From NCBI GenBank assembly GCA_033725935.1, contig MU867075.1, forward strand, positions 310,001 to 374,000: 64,000 bases of DNA, written 5' to 3'. A program made the position numbers and the translations under genes. Positions 34,233 through 45,653 of the stretch are shown here, piece after piece. Source of the DNA: Cladorrhinum sp. PSN259 (lineage: Eukaryota > Ascomycota > Sordariomycetes > Sordariales > Podosporaceae). Numbering within the stretch: the stretch's first letter is position 1; every line of letters starts with the position of its first letter. The notes beneath the pieces were generated by a model. It did no database searches. It saw nothing but the letters and a program-made list of their open reading frames with translations, and was not told the DNA's origin.

Positions 34233-35903
34233 ATGGCTACGATCGAGCCTCGGCTAATACATCTTCTCAATAATTCCCAAACTGCGGACCTCCCTCCGAT
34301 ACAGTCCCTTTCACTGCCCCCGCTCGATCCCGACGCGGGCCAGCGAGCTGGTGACTGGTCTAATCCGCCACAGATTCCACCCATTTCAGCGGTCGGCAGT
34401 GACACCCATCTACCCCAATTACGTCCCCAGCCAGACGATGCTACCTTTACGAACGACAGTTCTGCTCGCCTAGCGGCTCCGGCCCGTCCCATCCAACATC
34501 CTTTCGGTGACCCAGAACCTAACTCGGCCCCTTTTTCAGTTCGCATGCTCGTCGATGATGTGCCTGGGGGGGGGCCAGACGACTCCAACAAGAAGAGACA
34601 CCGGGCCTTAACAACCAAGGACGACTTCGTCCAGCTGCCTCAGCCTTTAAAGAAGCAAAAGTCAATGCAACTGACACAGCAAGTGGTGCCGCCCATTATC
34701 GCCGGGCTTCATGAACCCCCACCGAATGCCGCCGTATTTCCCCCTATCACCTCGGGACCCTTTAACAACGGCGAACCACCAAACCGTGGTCTGTTGAAGG
34801 ATCTTGGCCCCGCCGCCACACAGCCACCCCCCACGCCAACGGAGGAGCGACCAGTTCACAAGAACACAACTGCCGATGCCGAAAAGAATACCGCAGGCAA
34901 GACCAAGAGACGCGCGACAAAGCCGAGAAACAAGTGGACGGATGAGGAGACCAACAACCTTCTGCTTGGCGTGAACCGTCACGGTGTTGGAAAATGGACA
35001 CTTATTATGGAAGACCCAGATTTCAAGTTCAACGGCCGGACACCCGGTGATCTCAAAGACCGATTCAGAACGTGCTGTCCCGAAGAGATGCGTGAGGATG
35101 TCAAGAAGCAGCAAATCGCAAGAGATGACAACAAAAATGCAACTTCCAGTGATAGCTCCAAACCCAAGTATGGACTCCAACTAGTAGACCTTCTGATAGA
35201 CGAACCATCCGAGAAAGACCCATCAGCGCAGCTAGATCCGGACGCGCCGGCCAAGCCGCGGAAAAGCAGGGCGCATCGGAAGAAGATGGAGGACCTTGCC
35301 GAGCTCGGCATCTGCGCTCCGTTCAAGAAATCTGTCCGTCGTGAACGGAGAGCATTCACCGACCAGGACGACAAGCAGATTCTTGACGGCCTTGCCGAAT
35401 ACGGGCCATCCTGGACCAAGATCCAACGAGATTCTAGGTACAATTTAAAATCTCGGCAACCTACCGACCTGCGTGATCGCGTCAGAAACAAATATCCTGA
35501 AATCTATGCTAGAATCGAAAAGGGTTCTCTGCAGCTCAAGGACGTGCTTGAGCCAACTGTCAACACCAGCATTGAGCAATCATTCCATAATACGGCCACC
35601 ACTCCCGGACCTGTTGAGCCATCTTTGAACCACTCGAGCTCTAAAGAGGAGATGCCGAGGTGGCCCAACCCAACGTCAAGCTATTACGAGTCGACAGAGT
35701 CCTTGCCCGGCTTGGCGGATATGTTTGACATGACCGAAAACCCCCCCAGATCAACGTTCCATGGTAGCCTACCGGATATGGATATTGATCGACTTTTGCT
35801 GGACGATTCCAACATTATGAGGGGCGGAATCTCTGACGGAACCTCAAATGGTGCTTCACCAGCTGCCGGACCAAGTGACTCCCGCTCGCCCCAACTCAGG
35901 TAG
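34233..35903 (+). CDS. Two-Myb telobox DNA-binding protein (Teb1/Tay1-like)
   Basis: Single exon, 556 residues from the first in-frame ATG (MATIEPRLIHLLNN); the frame is open further upstream but has no ATG. Residues 1-225 are Pro-rich and disordered-looking. The first Myb/SANT domain (about 232-290) reads NKWTDEETNNLLLGVNRHG, then GKWTLI and the telobox helix DLKDRFRTCCP. The second (about 370-425) reads RRAFTDQDDKQILDGLAEYG, then SWTKIQRD and DLRDRVRNKYP. Paired telobox Myb domains (V/DLKDKWRN-type third helix) are known from S. pombe Teb1 and Yarrowia Tay1, which bind double-stranded TTAGGG/GGGTTA-type repeats at telomeres and gene promoters. The acidic Ser/Asp-rich tail may be regulatory. 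The stop overlaps a donor-like CTCAG-GTAGGC, so a longer spliced form cannot be excluded. RPS4, whose promoter has telobox motifs, lies next downstream. Confidence 0.82.
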   Translation: MATIEPRLIHLLNNSQTADLPPIQSLSLPPLDPDAGQRAGDWSNPPQIPPISAVGSDTHLPQLRPQPDDATFTNDSSARLAAPARPIQHPFGDPEPNSAPFSVRMLVDDVPGGGPDDSNKKRHRALTTKDDFVQLPQPLKKQKSMQLTQQVVPPIIAGLHEPPPNAAVFPPITSGPFNNGEPPNRGLLKDLGPAATQPPPTPTEERPVHKNTTADAEKNTAGKTKRRATKPRNKWTDEETNNLLLGVNRHGVGKWTLIMEDPDFKFNGRTPGDLKDRFRTCCPEEMREDVKKQQIARDDNKNATSSDSSKPKYGLQLVDLLIDEPSEKDPSAQLDPDAPAKPRKSRAHRKKMEDLAELGICAPFKKSVRRERRAFTDQDDKQILDGLAEYGPSWTKIQRDSRYNLKSRQPTDLRDRVRNKYPEIYARIEKGSLQLKDVLEPTVNTSIEQSFHNTATTPGPVEPSLNHSSSKEEMPRWPNPTSSYYESTESLPGLADMFDMTENPPRSTFHGSLPDMDIDRLLLDDSNIMRGGISDGTSNGASPAAGPSDSRSPQLR

Positions 35904-36606
35904 GCGGCGGCAGCTTTACTTCGCTCTTATCAGAGAATGCTGCCTTTACTTACTGTGGACAACACTATTTTTCTTCTTTCCTATTGGGCTGGTATCATGG
36001 TAGAATCTTAGGAGGGTACAATATCTATTTCTTATTTCTGTCGCTACAGATGGCTTGACAGCTGTTCTCATTACTCACCTTTTCTGGCTCTTTTTCTCCT
36101 TTGTTTGCTCCCTCTCTGCTGGTATTTTCTCAGTCGAATGGCATACACACTAGGGATTACACACAACGGCGTTGTCTCTGACATCTAAATACCAAAACAA
36201 CCATGCACACGCGCGGGGTGGGACTGGGGATATTTATTTTATAACTTAGAATAGGGAGCAATCCCTGCTGGACTTGGGATGAGAAAAACAACAACGGTTT
36301 CTCTCAGGTAGGGCTTTTTGGAGGTCACCTAGTCTATTTGTTCCAGCAAACCCTGCAGGTTAGCAGCATCCCTCTCACCAAGAGAGCGCTCTGGATGCTA
36401 TCTTTAGCTTACAGCGTCTTCCGGTTTTTTCTCTTCTTTTCTTTTCCTTTACTGTATTTCTTAGCTTGACCGCGAACGGTCCGATAGTCTGGATTCTTGA
36501 ATTAAATTAAGCTGTCACTATGCTTTTAATCATTGAGCACTGCCTACAATCCCGCGCACTGCCCGTATTGACAACGAGGGATGGAGAGTTTTCACAAGCA
36601 CAGATA

Positions 36607-36618
36607 CCCCTAACCCTT
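36607..36618 (+). promoter_or_regulatory. Telobox-like motif upstream of RPS4
   Basis: The sequence CCCCTAACCCTT, one and a half telomere-type CCCTAA units, lies about 250 bp before the RPS4 start codon. Related motifs are known in fungal ribosomal-protein promoters as sites for Myb-type general regulatory factors. Confidence 0.45.
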
Positions 36619-36753
36619 CCATTTTCACGAGGTTTTCCACTCCGTTTTGTAGATCCACCTTTTGGACTGACCTGATTGGGGTGCTGCAGATGGAACCTAT
36701 GCACAGACCACATATTTTGCCCCACTCCACCACTTAATCCCCACCAAATTGCC

Positions 36754-36761
36754 TAGGGTTT
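36754..36761 (-). promoter_or_regulatory. Telobox AAACCCTA upstream of RPS4
   Basis: TAGGGTTT on the plus strand (AAACCCTA on the minus) lies 104 bp before the RPS4 ATG. It is an exact core telobox, in a position suited to a promoter-proximal activator site. Confidence 0.5.
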
Positions 36762-36864
36762 TCGGCCACAAATTCTTTTTCGACTTGAATTGGTTGTCTT
36801 TCCACTTCGCGAGATTCCTTCCATTTTTTCCCATCGACCAGCACATCGACACCAGCCGCCAAGA

Positions 36865-37999
36865 TGGGTAGAGGACCGTAAGTGAATCATCCAAGGCGTT
36901 GTTGAAACCAGGAAGCAATTATTTGGAGAACGGGAATCACAGAAGAGGACCGTTTTCGGGATGTTGCGGATTGTTCAGGCGACGACAGCAACAGCTCCAA
37001 AATTGCTTCAATCGTGATACTGATATTTTGACCTCAGTAAGAAGCACCAGAAGCGCCTTAGCGCGCCTTCCCACTGGCTCCTCGACAAGCTGTCGGGTGT
37101 CTATGCCCCTCGCCCCTCGGCTGGTCCCCACAAGCTCCGCGACTGCATGCCCTTGATTGTCTTCGTTCGCAACAGACTCAAGTATGCTCTCAACTTCCGC
37201 GAGACCCGGTCCATCCTCATGCAGCGCCTCGTCAAGGTTGACGGCAAGGTCCGCACCGACATGACCTACCCAGCCGGTTTCATGGATGTCATCACCATTG
37301 AGAAGACTGGCGAGAACTTCCGTCTCATCTACGACACGAAGGGCCGCTTCACCGTCCACCGCATCCAGGACGAGGAGGCCAAGTACAAGCTCGGCAAGGT
37401 CAAGCGTGTCCAGCTTGGCCGTGGTGGTGTCCCATTCTTGGTTACGCATGATGCGAGAACGTGAGTTCTTCCGACATCTGTCAGCCGTTGGACCAAGCTT
37501 TGGTTGATACGTGGAATCTTTTTGTCTTCTCGCCGCCTGAGTGTGAGAGGGGGAGAATGAGAAAAGCCCGCGATCGAGAAAAAGCACGGATCTATACGGC
37601 TGGTACGTTATATATTTCCCCCAGGTTTGCTAACGAGTCTTTGTCTGTAGCATCCGCTACCCCGACCCTGCCATCAAGGTCAACGACACTGTCAAGATTG
37701 ACCTCGAGACTGGCAAGGTCACCGACTTTATCAAGTTCGACACTGGCGTCATTGCCATGGTTACCGGTGGTCGCAACATGGGTCGTGTCGGTGTCATCAC
37801 CCACCGTGAGCGCCACGATGGTGGTTTCAACATCGTCCACATCAAGGACGCCATTGACAACACCTTCGCCACCCGTGAGAGCAACGTTTTCGTTATTGGC
37901 TCTGAGAAGCCCTGGATCTCCCTTCCCAAGGGCAAGGGTGTCAAGCTCACCATCGCTGAGGAACGTGACCGCAGACGTGCTGCTACTCTCGCCCATTAA
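36865..37999 (+). CDS. RPS4: 40S ribosomal protein S4 (eS4)
   Basis: Three exons, 36865..36878, 37038..37460 and 37651..37999, give 261 residues, the usual eS4 length. Exon 1 codes only MGRG plus two bases of Pro5, and the 159-nt first intron splits that codon; the protein continues KKHQKRLSAPSHWLLDKLSG. The second intron is 190 nt, with TGCTAAC and CTGTAG near its end, and splits the Thr codon before IRYPDPAIKVNDTVKID. Family blocks are essentially complete: RPSAGPHKLRDCMPLIVFVR, KVRTDMTYPAGFMDVI, ENFRLIYDTKGRF, VTGGRNMGRVGVI and KPWISLPKGKGVKLTIAEER. The protein is part of the small-subunit body, contacting 18S rRNA. Both introns are longer than others in this window; I looked for snoRNA C/D boxes in them and saw no convincing pair. 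A telobox promoter suggests co-regulation with other ribosomal-protein genes. Confidence 0.98.
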
Positions 38000-38537
38000 G
38001 ATGGGAGTGTATGACAAAGAAAGTGGGGAAAAGTGCAAATGGACATCAAATGGGATCGCTGATTTCTAGAAAAATCAAGCTGGATGGAGTACCGGAATTC
38101 AATTTTAGTTTAGGCTTGGCAGTTACAGAGCCTTCCGCCAACTAGTATACCCCCATTTATGGACTTTGCTCTTCCACATGGAACCTTGTGCTTCGCCCAA
38201 AGTGTTACCAGTGAATTGTTGAATGGATATGTGCGGCAAACAGGGACTTGATGCCCAACGGCAAGTGCCCTGCAAAGTATCGGAGATCCTGTTCGCACTT
38301 TGTTGGGCTTTCTAAAGATCCTGTTCGGGCGGTGTAGGTAGGCTTACCACCACCCACCCACTTACCACCATCACACATTACGTTCTACTCCAGGTTGTTG
38401 TGTCCCATGCAGGTTCACCACCACCACCACACAGCAGAGAGAGAGAAATGGGCATGTTCTGGTGACCTCTCTTGCATATTTCTCTCCCAGCCTCCTCTAC
38501 CTCAAGGCTCCCCCGACCTCCCCATCTCTCTTCTCGG

Positions 38538-38552
38538 CCCCCCCCCCCCCCC
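38538..38552. repeat. C15 homopolymer
   Basis: Fifteen consecutive C on the plus strand, 142 bp before a G15 tract, so the two could pair in single-stranded DNA or RNA. Confidence 0.85.
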
Positions 38553-38694
38553 ACAGATTACATGCTCTGTCATTCCTTGGATTCCCGAGACACTGTCCTT
38601 GCAACCCTTTCTACTGGCCAGATTTGTCATCTTGCATTGCTTTAAGTCTGTACTTTTTATGTCTCTGTCTTGTCTGTCTGTCTGCCTCATTTCC

Positions 38695-38709
38695 GGGGGG
38701 GGGGGGGGG
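38695..38709. repeat. G15 homopolymer followed by T7
   Basis: Fifteen consecutive G, then seven T. It forms an inverted pair with the C15 tract at 38538. Confidence 0.85.
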
Positions 38710-39077
38710 TTTTTTTACCGGCAAGATCGGGACAAGGGAAAGGGAAAAGCGTGATAGATCCTTCATACATGGTATCTATTTCACGGTAGTTTGAGTGGGG
38801 TGCGTGATGAGAATAGAAAAAGAAGAAAAAGCAAAAAAAGAGCAAAAAAAAAAAAAAGCAAAACGCCACGTGAGTTGTTTCCTCGGGTTGGATTTATAGG
38901 GTACATACCAGATCGTGGGTATCACAGTTATGTAGGTGGGAAACGGAAACGAAGAGAAGAAGAAGAAGAAAAAGAAAAAGAAGAAAAAAATGAGGATGTG
39001 GGTAGGTGTTGGATTTCTCTTTAATTCTAGGTGATCACGAGGAAAAAGAATGTTGATTGTGGGGGGTGGGCGCTCGC

Positions 39078-39206
39078 GGGGGGGGGGGGGGGGGGGTNNN
39101 NNNNNNNTCCCCACCCCCCCCCCATCCTCATCGTTGCAATTTTCTCCCCCCCCCCCCCCACCCCCACGCCCCCCCCCCCCCCCCCAAACCAAACCCCCCC
39201 CCCCCC

Positions 39207-39242
<36 letters not shown>
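39078..39242. other. 10-N assembly gap flanked by G and C/T homopolymers
   Basis: A run of at least 19 G ends at 39096, followed by T, ten N (39098-39107) and then several C runs of 10-20 bases broken by single A or G residues, ending in about 27 T. The unresolved bases sit between inverted G and C tracts, which would fold into a hairpin. True length and content are unknown. Confidence 0.9.
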
Positions 39243-42200
39243 GGTCAAGGGGACATTGTACAGACTTTTGCTTTCGAATATCGCGAGGGATTCATACTGA
39301 GGTGCTTTTATTATTAAAATTTTTTTAATTTTTTTTTTTTAAAAAAAACACGATTACCGCCTTGTCTTTCGTTTTGTTGTGATAAAGAGCCACATGCCTT
39401 GGGGGTTACTGGTTTGTCCGGTGTACTTGAATATGTGAAAGATCCGAAAATATCTTGATACCAGGTTGAGCTGACGCTTTAGTCCATGCAGGTGTTCCGT
39501 CCCACGAAGGTCGTGGCGTTTTCTTTGGGACACAGAGTCAGCCGAGCCGAGCTTGACGCCTTGCTGTTATGTTTGCTTACTATTTAAGACCCGGTGAAGA
39601 GTTAGCTGAGGACGGGCATACGAAGTACCTAGGGGTTCAAGGTGTAAGGGTCTCGCTAAGACATTTTCCGTTTCTGTTGTTCATATCCGAATCCTCTTGT
39701 TACCAGCCTCCCTATCTTCGCCATTTTCGAGGTCGTGTATTTATTTCTAGCTCAATGATCTTCTGCTTAGAAGTTTACCTGTCTTCTCCCAAACACGTGC
39801 CGCTTCCAGTCTCCTTACATGATGGAGGGACGGTAACTGGCCGATCTAGAACGGGAAGGAATCGATCTCGATCCAATAACGACTGCGAGTGTCGCACAGG
39901 GAAAATTACACACGCACAAAGAAGGCCGGATAGTGTGATACAGTTAGGTAATAGCATCATACAGCATTGTTTCCATGCATGCCGATGTCAGACCCAGTCC
40001 GACGGAAACTGGGGGAAAGCAGCTAGATAATCAAGTAATATGGGTACCTCACCGATGAGGGGCAAAAGGAGAGGAGCACTGGGAACGAGCAAAGTGTCAT
40101 TCCTAAAACATGCATGTTTGAGATGAGAACCGAGAAGCGAACATTCTCTTGTGATTACTTGCCCCGCACCTTGCCCCGTCAATCTCTGGGGACCAACAAG
40201 CATCTTCCCGCACGTCAGAAAAAGGTCACGAGACAGGTTCTGGGGTTGGAATGTCACTTGTGTTGGTCCTTCTTGTGTGTCTTGCGTTGGCCTGCGAGTC
40301 GCTCGAAGAATCACCATTCGGTGAGGGGTTTGCCTCCTTACGACATGAAAACTACCCCAGACCTAGGAACCTGATCCGGCTCACCGAATCTAGAATCAAG
40401 GCTTAGTGCTGATGAGAGGCAATTTTTGTTCTTGGTTATGTCCCGAGGGGAGGGTCCAGCTGTTCAAGGGCGTTGTTGAGGACGACTTGCAGCACAGGAC
40501 TAATGGAGGTGTGTATCAATATGTGGTTTCCCACGCTTCCCCTTTTCCTCCCCGCGTTCCACAACAGGACTCGCACGAGGGAATAATTCAGTAACACTTT
40601 GAAGCCCCGACGCCACACATGATGTGGGATATGGTCACCGACACTTTCGTTGTTTTTGTGCTCGGTCAGAGAGGGCCGCCCAAAGCGGTCTTGCCGGCTT
40701 GTTTTTAGTTTCATTGGAAGTTACCTTGATACCGACTCGTAGATCGTGATAAGCGTTACACAACCACCCCGCATTGAGTGGTCTCGTGGAGAGTTGCTAG
40801 ATTTGTGTGCGAGGTTGAGCACGTGCACCCAGACGAAAATACTATTGCCTCGGACACAAGATCATCCACAGAAGGCGGTGGGGGAGAGGTATTTTGACAA
40901 GGCTCCTCCTTTTCCTTGTCCCACCAACAACACTCTTGGAGAGAGGGGGACATGCAGGAATCCTACCTTGTGGCAGATGGCTGTACCTTGCAGCTCCACC
41001 GCCAAAGTGAACTGGGCATTCCACCTGTATGATTCGATGACCTATGAAAGGCGAGGCCATGTGAGAAATTTAACCGTCAAACGTGGGGGTTGGTTCTGAT
41101 AGCAGATGTTAATAACGTAGATACTGAAAGAACGTGGGTAATGGTGGTGACAGCAATGGGAAGCCCGGACTTGGAAGAAGGATGTGAGAGAGATGCGAGT
41201 TTCGATTTCAGGTTATCAAAATTAATGAGAGTTCTGTCGCGGCAGGCAAAGCAGGCAACACAGGCAAATTGAAAGTGCAACAAAGTGGAAGGACCTGACG
41301 GCTGCTGGCTGGTTCTAAGCTTTGATTGGCGCATGGCGATGGCAACCCAGGCCCTTTGAGCAGCTCAATCGGTTCATCAGTATCTTGTCATGCAGCCTGT
41401 CCCTTGGTGTCACGGTGGGACTTGAGAAAGAGAAGAAAAAAACGGGTTTGAGATTCAGACACCGGGAATACGAACTCAACGGCTTCCTCTTTGCGGCAAG
41501 CCATCCGTCAATTTTCAAGATTTTCAACCGTCATCGTGGTATGGAACGTGGGATATCTCTTTGATTGTTCAGCATGTCTGCTCAGCTATCAAGGTGCCAC
41601 GATGAAATACGGTTTCAATACAATAACCGTACGACGTTGTAACTACCACTAGTGGACCCAGTAATTCGGCTTGGCATCGGATGACAGAGCGCCGAAGATT
41701 GGCGGATGTTCTTCAAGTGTTCCACTGCATCTTCCATCCGGGTTTGGTGTCTTCCGGCTTTTCGAGCCGCACTTGCAGAGAAGCCGCCGAGATTTTAATC
41801 GAACGTGCTCAGAATTGACGATTCTTGATGTTGCAGACGAAACTCTATAATTTTCAGCAGGCGGTCTGCGTAAGGATGTCGATGCAATGCTGATTACTGT
41901 GTATGACAGTGCAACACCAAGATGACATTCTGTGCTCCCCGATTCGACCTCATATTCGTCCCGTGACCATTCCGGCAATTTATCATCATTCATGCTGACG
42001 ACGACTCGCCCGCGCGAGAGGGTCAATGAGCGTGTAGTTGAACTAAAATTATAGTGTAGGAGGTACTTTCTCATGTTGGATCGCGTGCTGCGGGTTCTGG
42101 CGAAAAATAAAATAATATCCTTGTTTGTTGCGGCTGTTGCCGGCCCCAATGATATCAACAGATGTCGGTGCCGCATTCGAATCACATCTGATATCATGAT

Positions 42201-43699
42201 AATGAAATCTTCAGCCGCTTTTGAACCAGAATGTGGATGGGTAGATGGATGGATGGAATGATGGAACGGCAAATATACAAGTGGACTGAGGAGGTAGTAT
42301 CCGACTTTATCAAGTTGAACCTGCCGACATTAGAAATACTTCTCAAGCCATGAGAACTGGCCTGATGAAGTGAAAGTGACAGATCAAAGTAATTGAACGG
42401 CCATGACCTTGGCCGTGTCGCCGATTTGGTTTGGCTTCATGAAGGTGCGGGGCTGATTTTTGATACATCCCCCCTCCCCCCACCTCACTGCAGAAATGGA
42501 CGAAATATCAGGTAAGTTTCTTTCAATCTTACAACACAACAACGCTGCTCGACCGCCGGCCTTCTCCCTCTCTCCTCTTTCTTCCTCTTTTTTTTTTTCC
42601 ACTCAATCCTGCCACACCAACACCACTGCCATCTGCATTCACCCCACTCATTTTCCTTGCAACAAGTGTGGGGTGGATGCCCAAGTGTTGGCTAACTCCG
42701 GGTTTGTACTGTTCAAACTGTGGTTGCCCTTGCACATCCGCCGGTGACATCTTGGCTTTTTCTCCCTTTAAACGAGTCTTACGAAAGGCTTCAGGCTTTC
42801 TCCACAGAAACAATCTACTACATCACCACCTGTATGGTACATGGTCCTGTACCAAAATCTCACGCTTCTGGCCCTGTGTTAGTGAGGCCAAGCTTGGTAC
42901 GGATGGGTAGTTCTAGCACAATGGAAACCGTAGGTACCTCCTTCGTACCTTGGATACCATTCTCCTTTCCCTCCTCGAGATCCTCATCTGGCCCTGGTCT
43001 AGTTTCGAAGCTTCCTTTTTCTTGATTGGAGCGAGTATTGCTCCACCTGAATCCTGCATCTTATTCCCCATCTGGAATTGGTTCTTCTCACTAGGTATTA
43101 AGAGGCGATACCTACCCAGCAAGCATCCCTTTCTCAAATATTGCTCACAAATCTCCTCGCCCCCTTCCATCACTCCACGACTGCTGAGGACTAGATATAC
43201 CTCGAGGTTGCCCACTATGGTCTCGTCATATGTGCACCTCGTTTGTATCTTATCGTCATAGCCCCGACGTCGGTTCTCTTGACAATACTTTCCTCCTACC
43301 TCCTCGTCCCGCATCTTACCGTCGGGATAGTCTGTGTTGGTCTCTGTCAGCACCCTGATCTTGATCGGATCTAGCTCTTTATTCTTGCACTGTAACAGTG
43401 TCGACCACCAGCCAAGAAGAATTGTGGGTATCATCGGGGCAATCACAACAACGGAATAGGCTAGGAAGACTTATCAAGAAGCATTTGTATTCTGGATATC
43501 CTCTTCTCTGTGGCCTCGTCCTCCTGTCTGTTGTGTGTTTGGATGTTCTGGGAAAAAAATTTTGGGAGAAAAGAAAACAGTAAGCCAAAAAGGAGCCAAT
43601 CGAGTGCAAGCACAGCTTCGCAATCTGGCTTGCACCGCAAAAATAAGGAAGAAAAAGCCCACTCAATCAGCGTGCGTTCTCCCAGGGTCCTCGTCCTGC

Positions 43700-45653
43700 A
43701 TGTCGGCAAATCGCTTTGTGAGGGCAGTAAAGCCCCTCGGCCAACGTCCCCATGGCCCAAGCGCTGTCATCAGTCGACAGCGCTTCTTCACCACCTCTTT
43801 CCGGCGAAGCAAATTTACCAGCACCCATGGTCATCATCAGGGGCCAAGGACAGCTTCGACATGGTCTATGTCAGGTGTCGCGGGCGTTGCCATGACCGCC
43901 GGCTTACTAGGTTGGGGCATATCCGAGCTGAGACATGGTGGTTTTCCTGGTGCCGTGCTGCTTGACAGCTCATTTTCGACCCCTCGATATGCAAGCATGC
44001 GTGAGATGGAGCAAGTATGTTCTGTGGTGACACAACCTCGTGCAACGTCTCTCATTACTGACCCGTTTGGCTGCAGACTCTTCTTGAAATCCGCCAAGAA
44101 ATTGTAGACAACGGTGGTGAAGAAGACATCATCTCTACCGACCCAGACGACTTGCATGCTCACGGCTACTCAGAATGGTCGACGACAAACCCAGAAGGGT
44201 TGCCCGTCGCCGTGGCATATCCAAGGTCGACTGAGCAGGTATCGATGATTGCGCGCATATGCCACAAGTACCACGTGCCCATCATTCCCTATTCCGGCGG
44301 GTCGAGTCTTGAGGGTAACTTTTCTGCGCCCTTTGGTGGGATCAGCGTGGATTTTGCTTATATGGACAAGATTGTGCAATTCAACAAGGACGATATGGAT
44401 ATTGTCGTTCAGCCCAGCATTGGATGGCAGGACTTGAACGAACAACTGGCCAAGATGGGGAGTGGACTGTTTTTCCCAATTGATCCCGGTGTGTATTCTC
44501 TACCAGTATGTAACAAAAAGGACGGAAGACTGATGCTGTGTTTGACAGGCCCGAGTGCAAAGATCGGTGGCATGATTGGAACCAACTGTTCTGGCACCAA
44601 TGCCGTTAAGTATGGCACTATGAAGGACTGGGTCATCAATCTCACCGTGGTTCTTGCCGACGGTACCGTCATCAAGACTAGACGACGTCCGCGCAAATCA
44701 TCAGCAGGATATAATCTCAACGGTCTCTTCGTTGGCTCGGAGGGCACTTTGGGACTGGTAACCGAGGCTACCCTCAAGCTCACTGTCATACCAGAAGAAT
44801 TCTCCGTGGCAGTGGTGACCTTCCCGTCAATCAGGGATGCTGCATCTGCTGCCGCCGAGGTTATGCAGACCGGTATCCCTGTGGCCGCCATGGAAATTAT
44901 GGACGAGGTTCAGATGAAAGTTGTTAATATGGGCGGGGCAACGGCGCCGAGGGTTTGGAAGGAGTTGCCAACGCTGTTCTTCAAATTCTCAGGAACAAAA
45001 GCAGGTGTCAAGGAGAACATCGGCTTGGTGCAAAAGATCACCAAGGGTAACAAGGGCAGTAACTTTGAGTTTGCAAAGGATGCAAGGGAGCAGAAGCTTT
45101 TGTGGTCTGCTCGAAAGGAGAGCCTATGGTCTATGCTTGCACTGCGTAAGGAGGGAGAAGAAGTATGGAGCACCGACGTGGCAGTACCATTTAGCAGGCT
45201 TGCCGATATCATTGAGATCAGCAAGAAGGAGATGGACGATCTCGGCCTGTTTGCTAGCATCCTTGGCCACATTGGAGACGGCAACTTCCACGAGAGCATT
45301 ATTTACAACCGACGGGATAAGGCTGAGAGGGATAAAGTCGAAGCCTGTGTGAAGAACATGGTAAAGAGGGCATTGGAGATGGAGGGCACTTGTACTGGTG
45401 AACATTCAATTGGGTGGGGAAAGAAGGAGGCATTGCTGTGGGAAGTTGGAGCAGACACCCTAGGGGTTATGGTATGATATGGACTGGTTTAATCTCCTAC
45501 CCGTTTTCGCTAACGTATCGAACAGAAAGCAATCAAGGCGGCTTTGGATCCGAACTGGATCATGTAAGGATTCCCCCCATTATATTGAGCGATTCATACT
45601 GACTTTCACGCCGACATAGGAACCCGGGAAAGATATTTGACAGACACGACTGA
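43700..45653 (+). CDS. DLD1: Mitochondrial D-lactate dehydrogenase (cytochrome)
   Basis: Five exons, 43700..44014, 44077..44488, 44549..45471, 45526..45563 and 45620..45653, give 573 residues. The 60-nt second intron is a multiple of three and stays open when read through, but removing it restores PIDPGPSAKIGGMIGTNCSG. The last two introns are needed to reach the conserved end KAIKAALDPNWIMNPGKIF. Order: an Arg/Ser-rich mitochondrial presequence (about 1-50, start at MSANRFVRAV); a hydrophobic inner-membrane segment (about 57-75, VAGVAMTAGLLGWGIS); the FAD-binding PCMH domain with VPIIPYSGGSSLEGN and SSAGYNLNGLFVGSEGTLG; and the FAD-oxidase C-terminal domain with HIGDGNFHESI and CTGEHSIGWGKK. 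It oxidises D-lactate to pyruvate and passes electrons to cytochrome c, as yeast Dld1 does, and handles D-lactate from methylglyoxal detoxification. Upstream in-frame sequence lacks a better start. Confidence 0.95.

Larger units (their letters stand above)
35904..36864. other. Intergenic region containing the RPS4 promoter
   Basis: The first part is T-rich 3' flank of the Myb gene. The part from about 36400 holds a long pyrimidine stretch (36425-36455) and two telobox-like motifs, which are listed separately. No gene is seen. Confidence 0.5.
38000..43699. other. 5.7-kb gene-poor region with homopolymers and an assembly gap
   Basis: No protein gene can be supported. The left part (38538-39350) is dominated by G, C, A and T homopolymers around a 10-N gap. 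The rest, 39350-43699, is mixed sequence with open frames up to about 200 codons on either strand (for example minus 41649-42272 and minus 42913-43434), but without signal peptides, domains, good start codons or intron partners. The last part is the promoter and 5' UTR of the D-lactate dehydrogenase gene. Confidence 0.5.

Noticed and set aside
35896..36182. Possible extra exon of the telobox Myb gene (donor CTCAG-GTAGGC, acceptor GCTACAG)
   Set aside because: The joined frame is open but encodes a hydrophobic Leu/Cys/Phe string from T-rich DNA, unlike a C-terminal extension of this family.
36879..37650. snoRNA in the long RPS4 introns
   Set aside because: No convincing C box (RUGAUGA) and D box (CUGA) pair or H/ACA pattern was found by eye in either intron.
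41649..42272. 207-codon minus-strand frame
   Set aside because: Starts at TTG, the first ATG is well inside, and no motif is visible.
42495..42515. MDEIS start followed by a good GTAAGT donor
   Set aside because: No downstream acceptor gives a continuing open frame that looks coding; the nearest joins hit stops.
42913..43434. 173-codon minus-strand frame before the D-lactate dehydrogenase gene
   Set aside because: It has an ATG and a charged composition but no recognisable domain, signal peptide or intron partner, and lies in gene-poor DNA; chance frame cannot be excluded.
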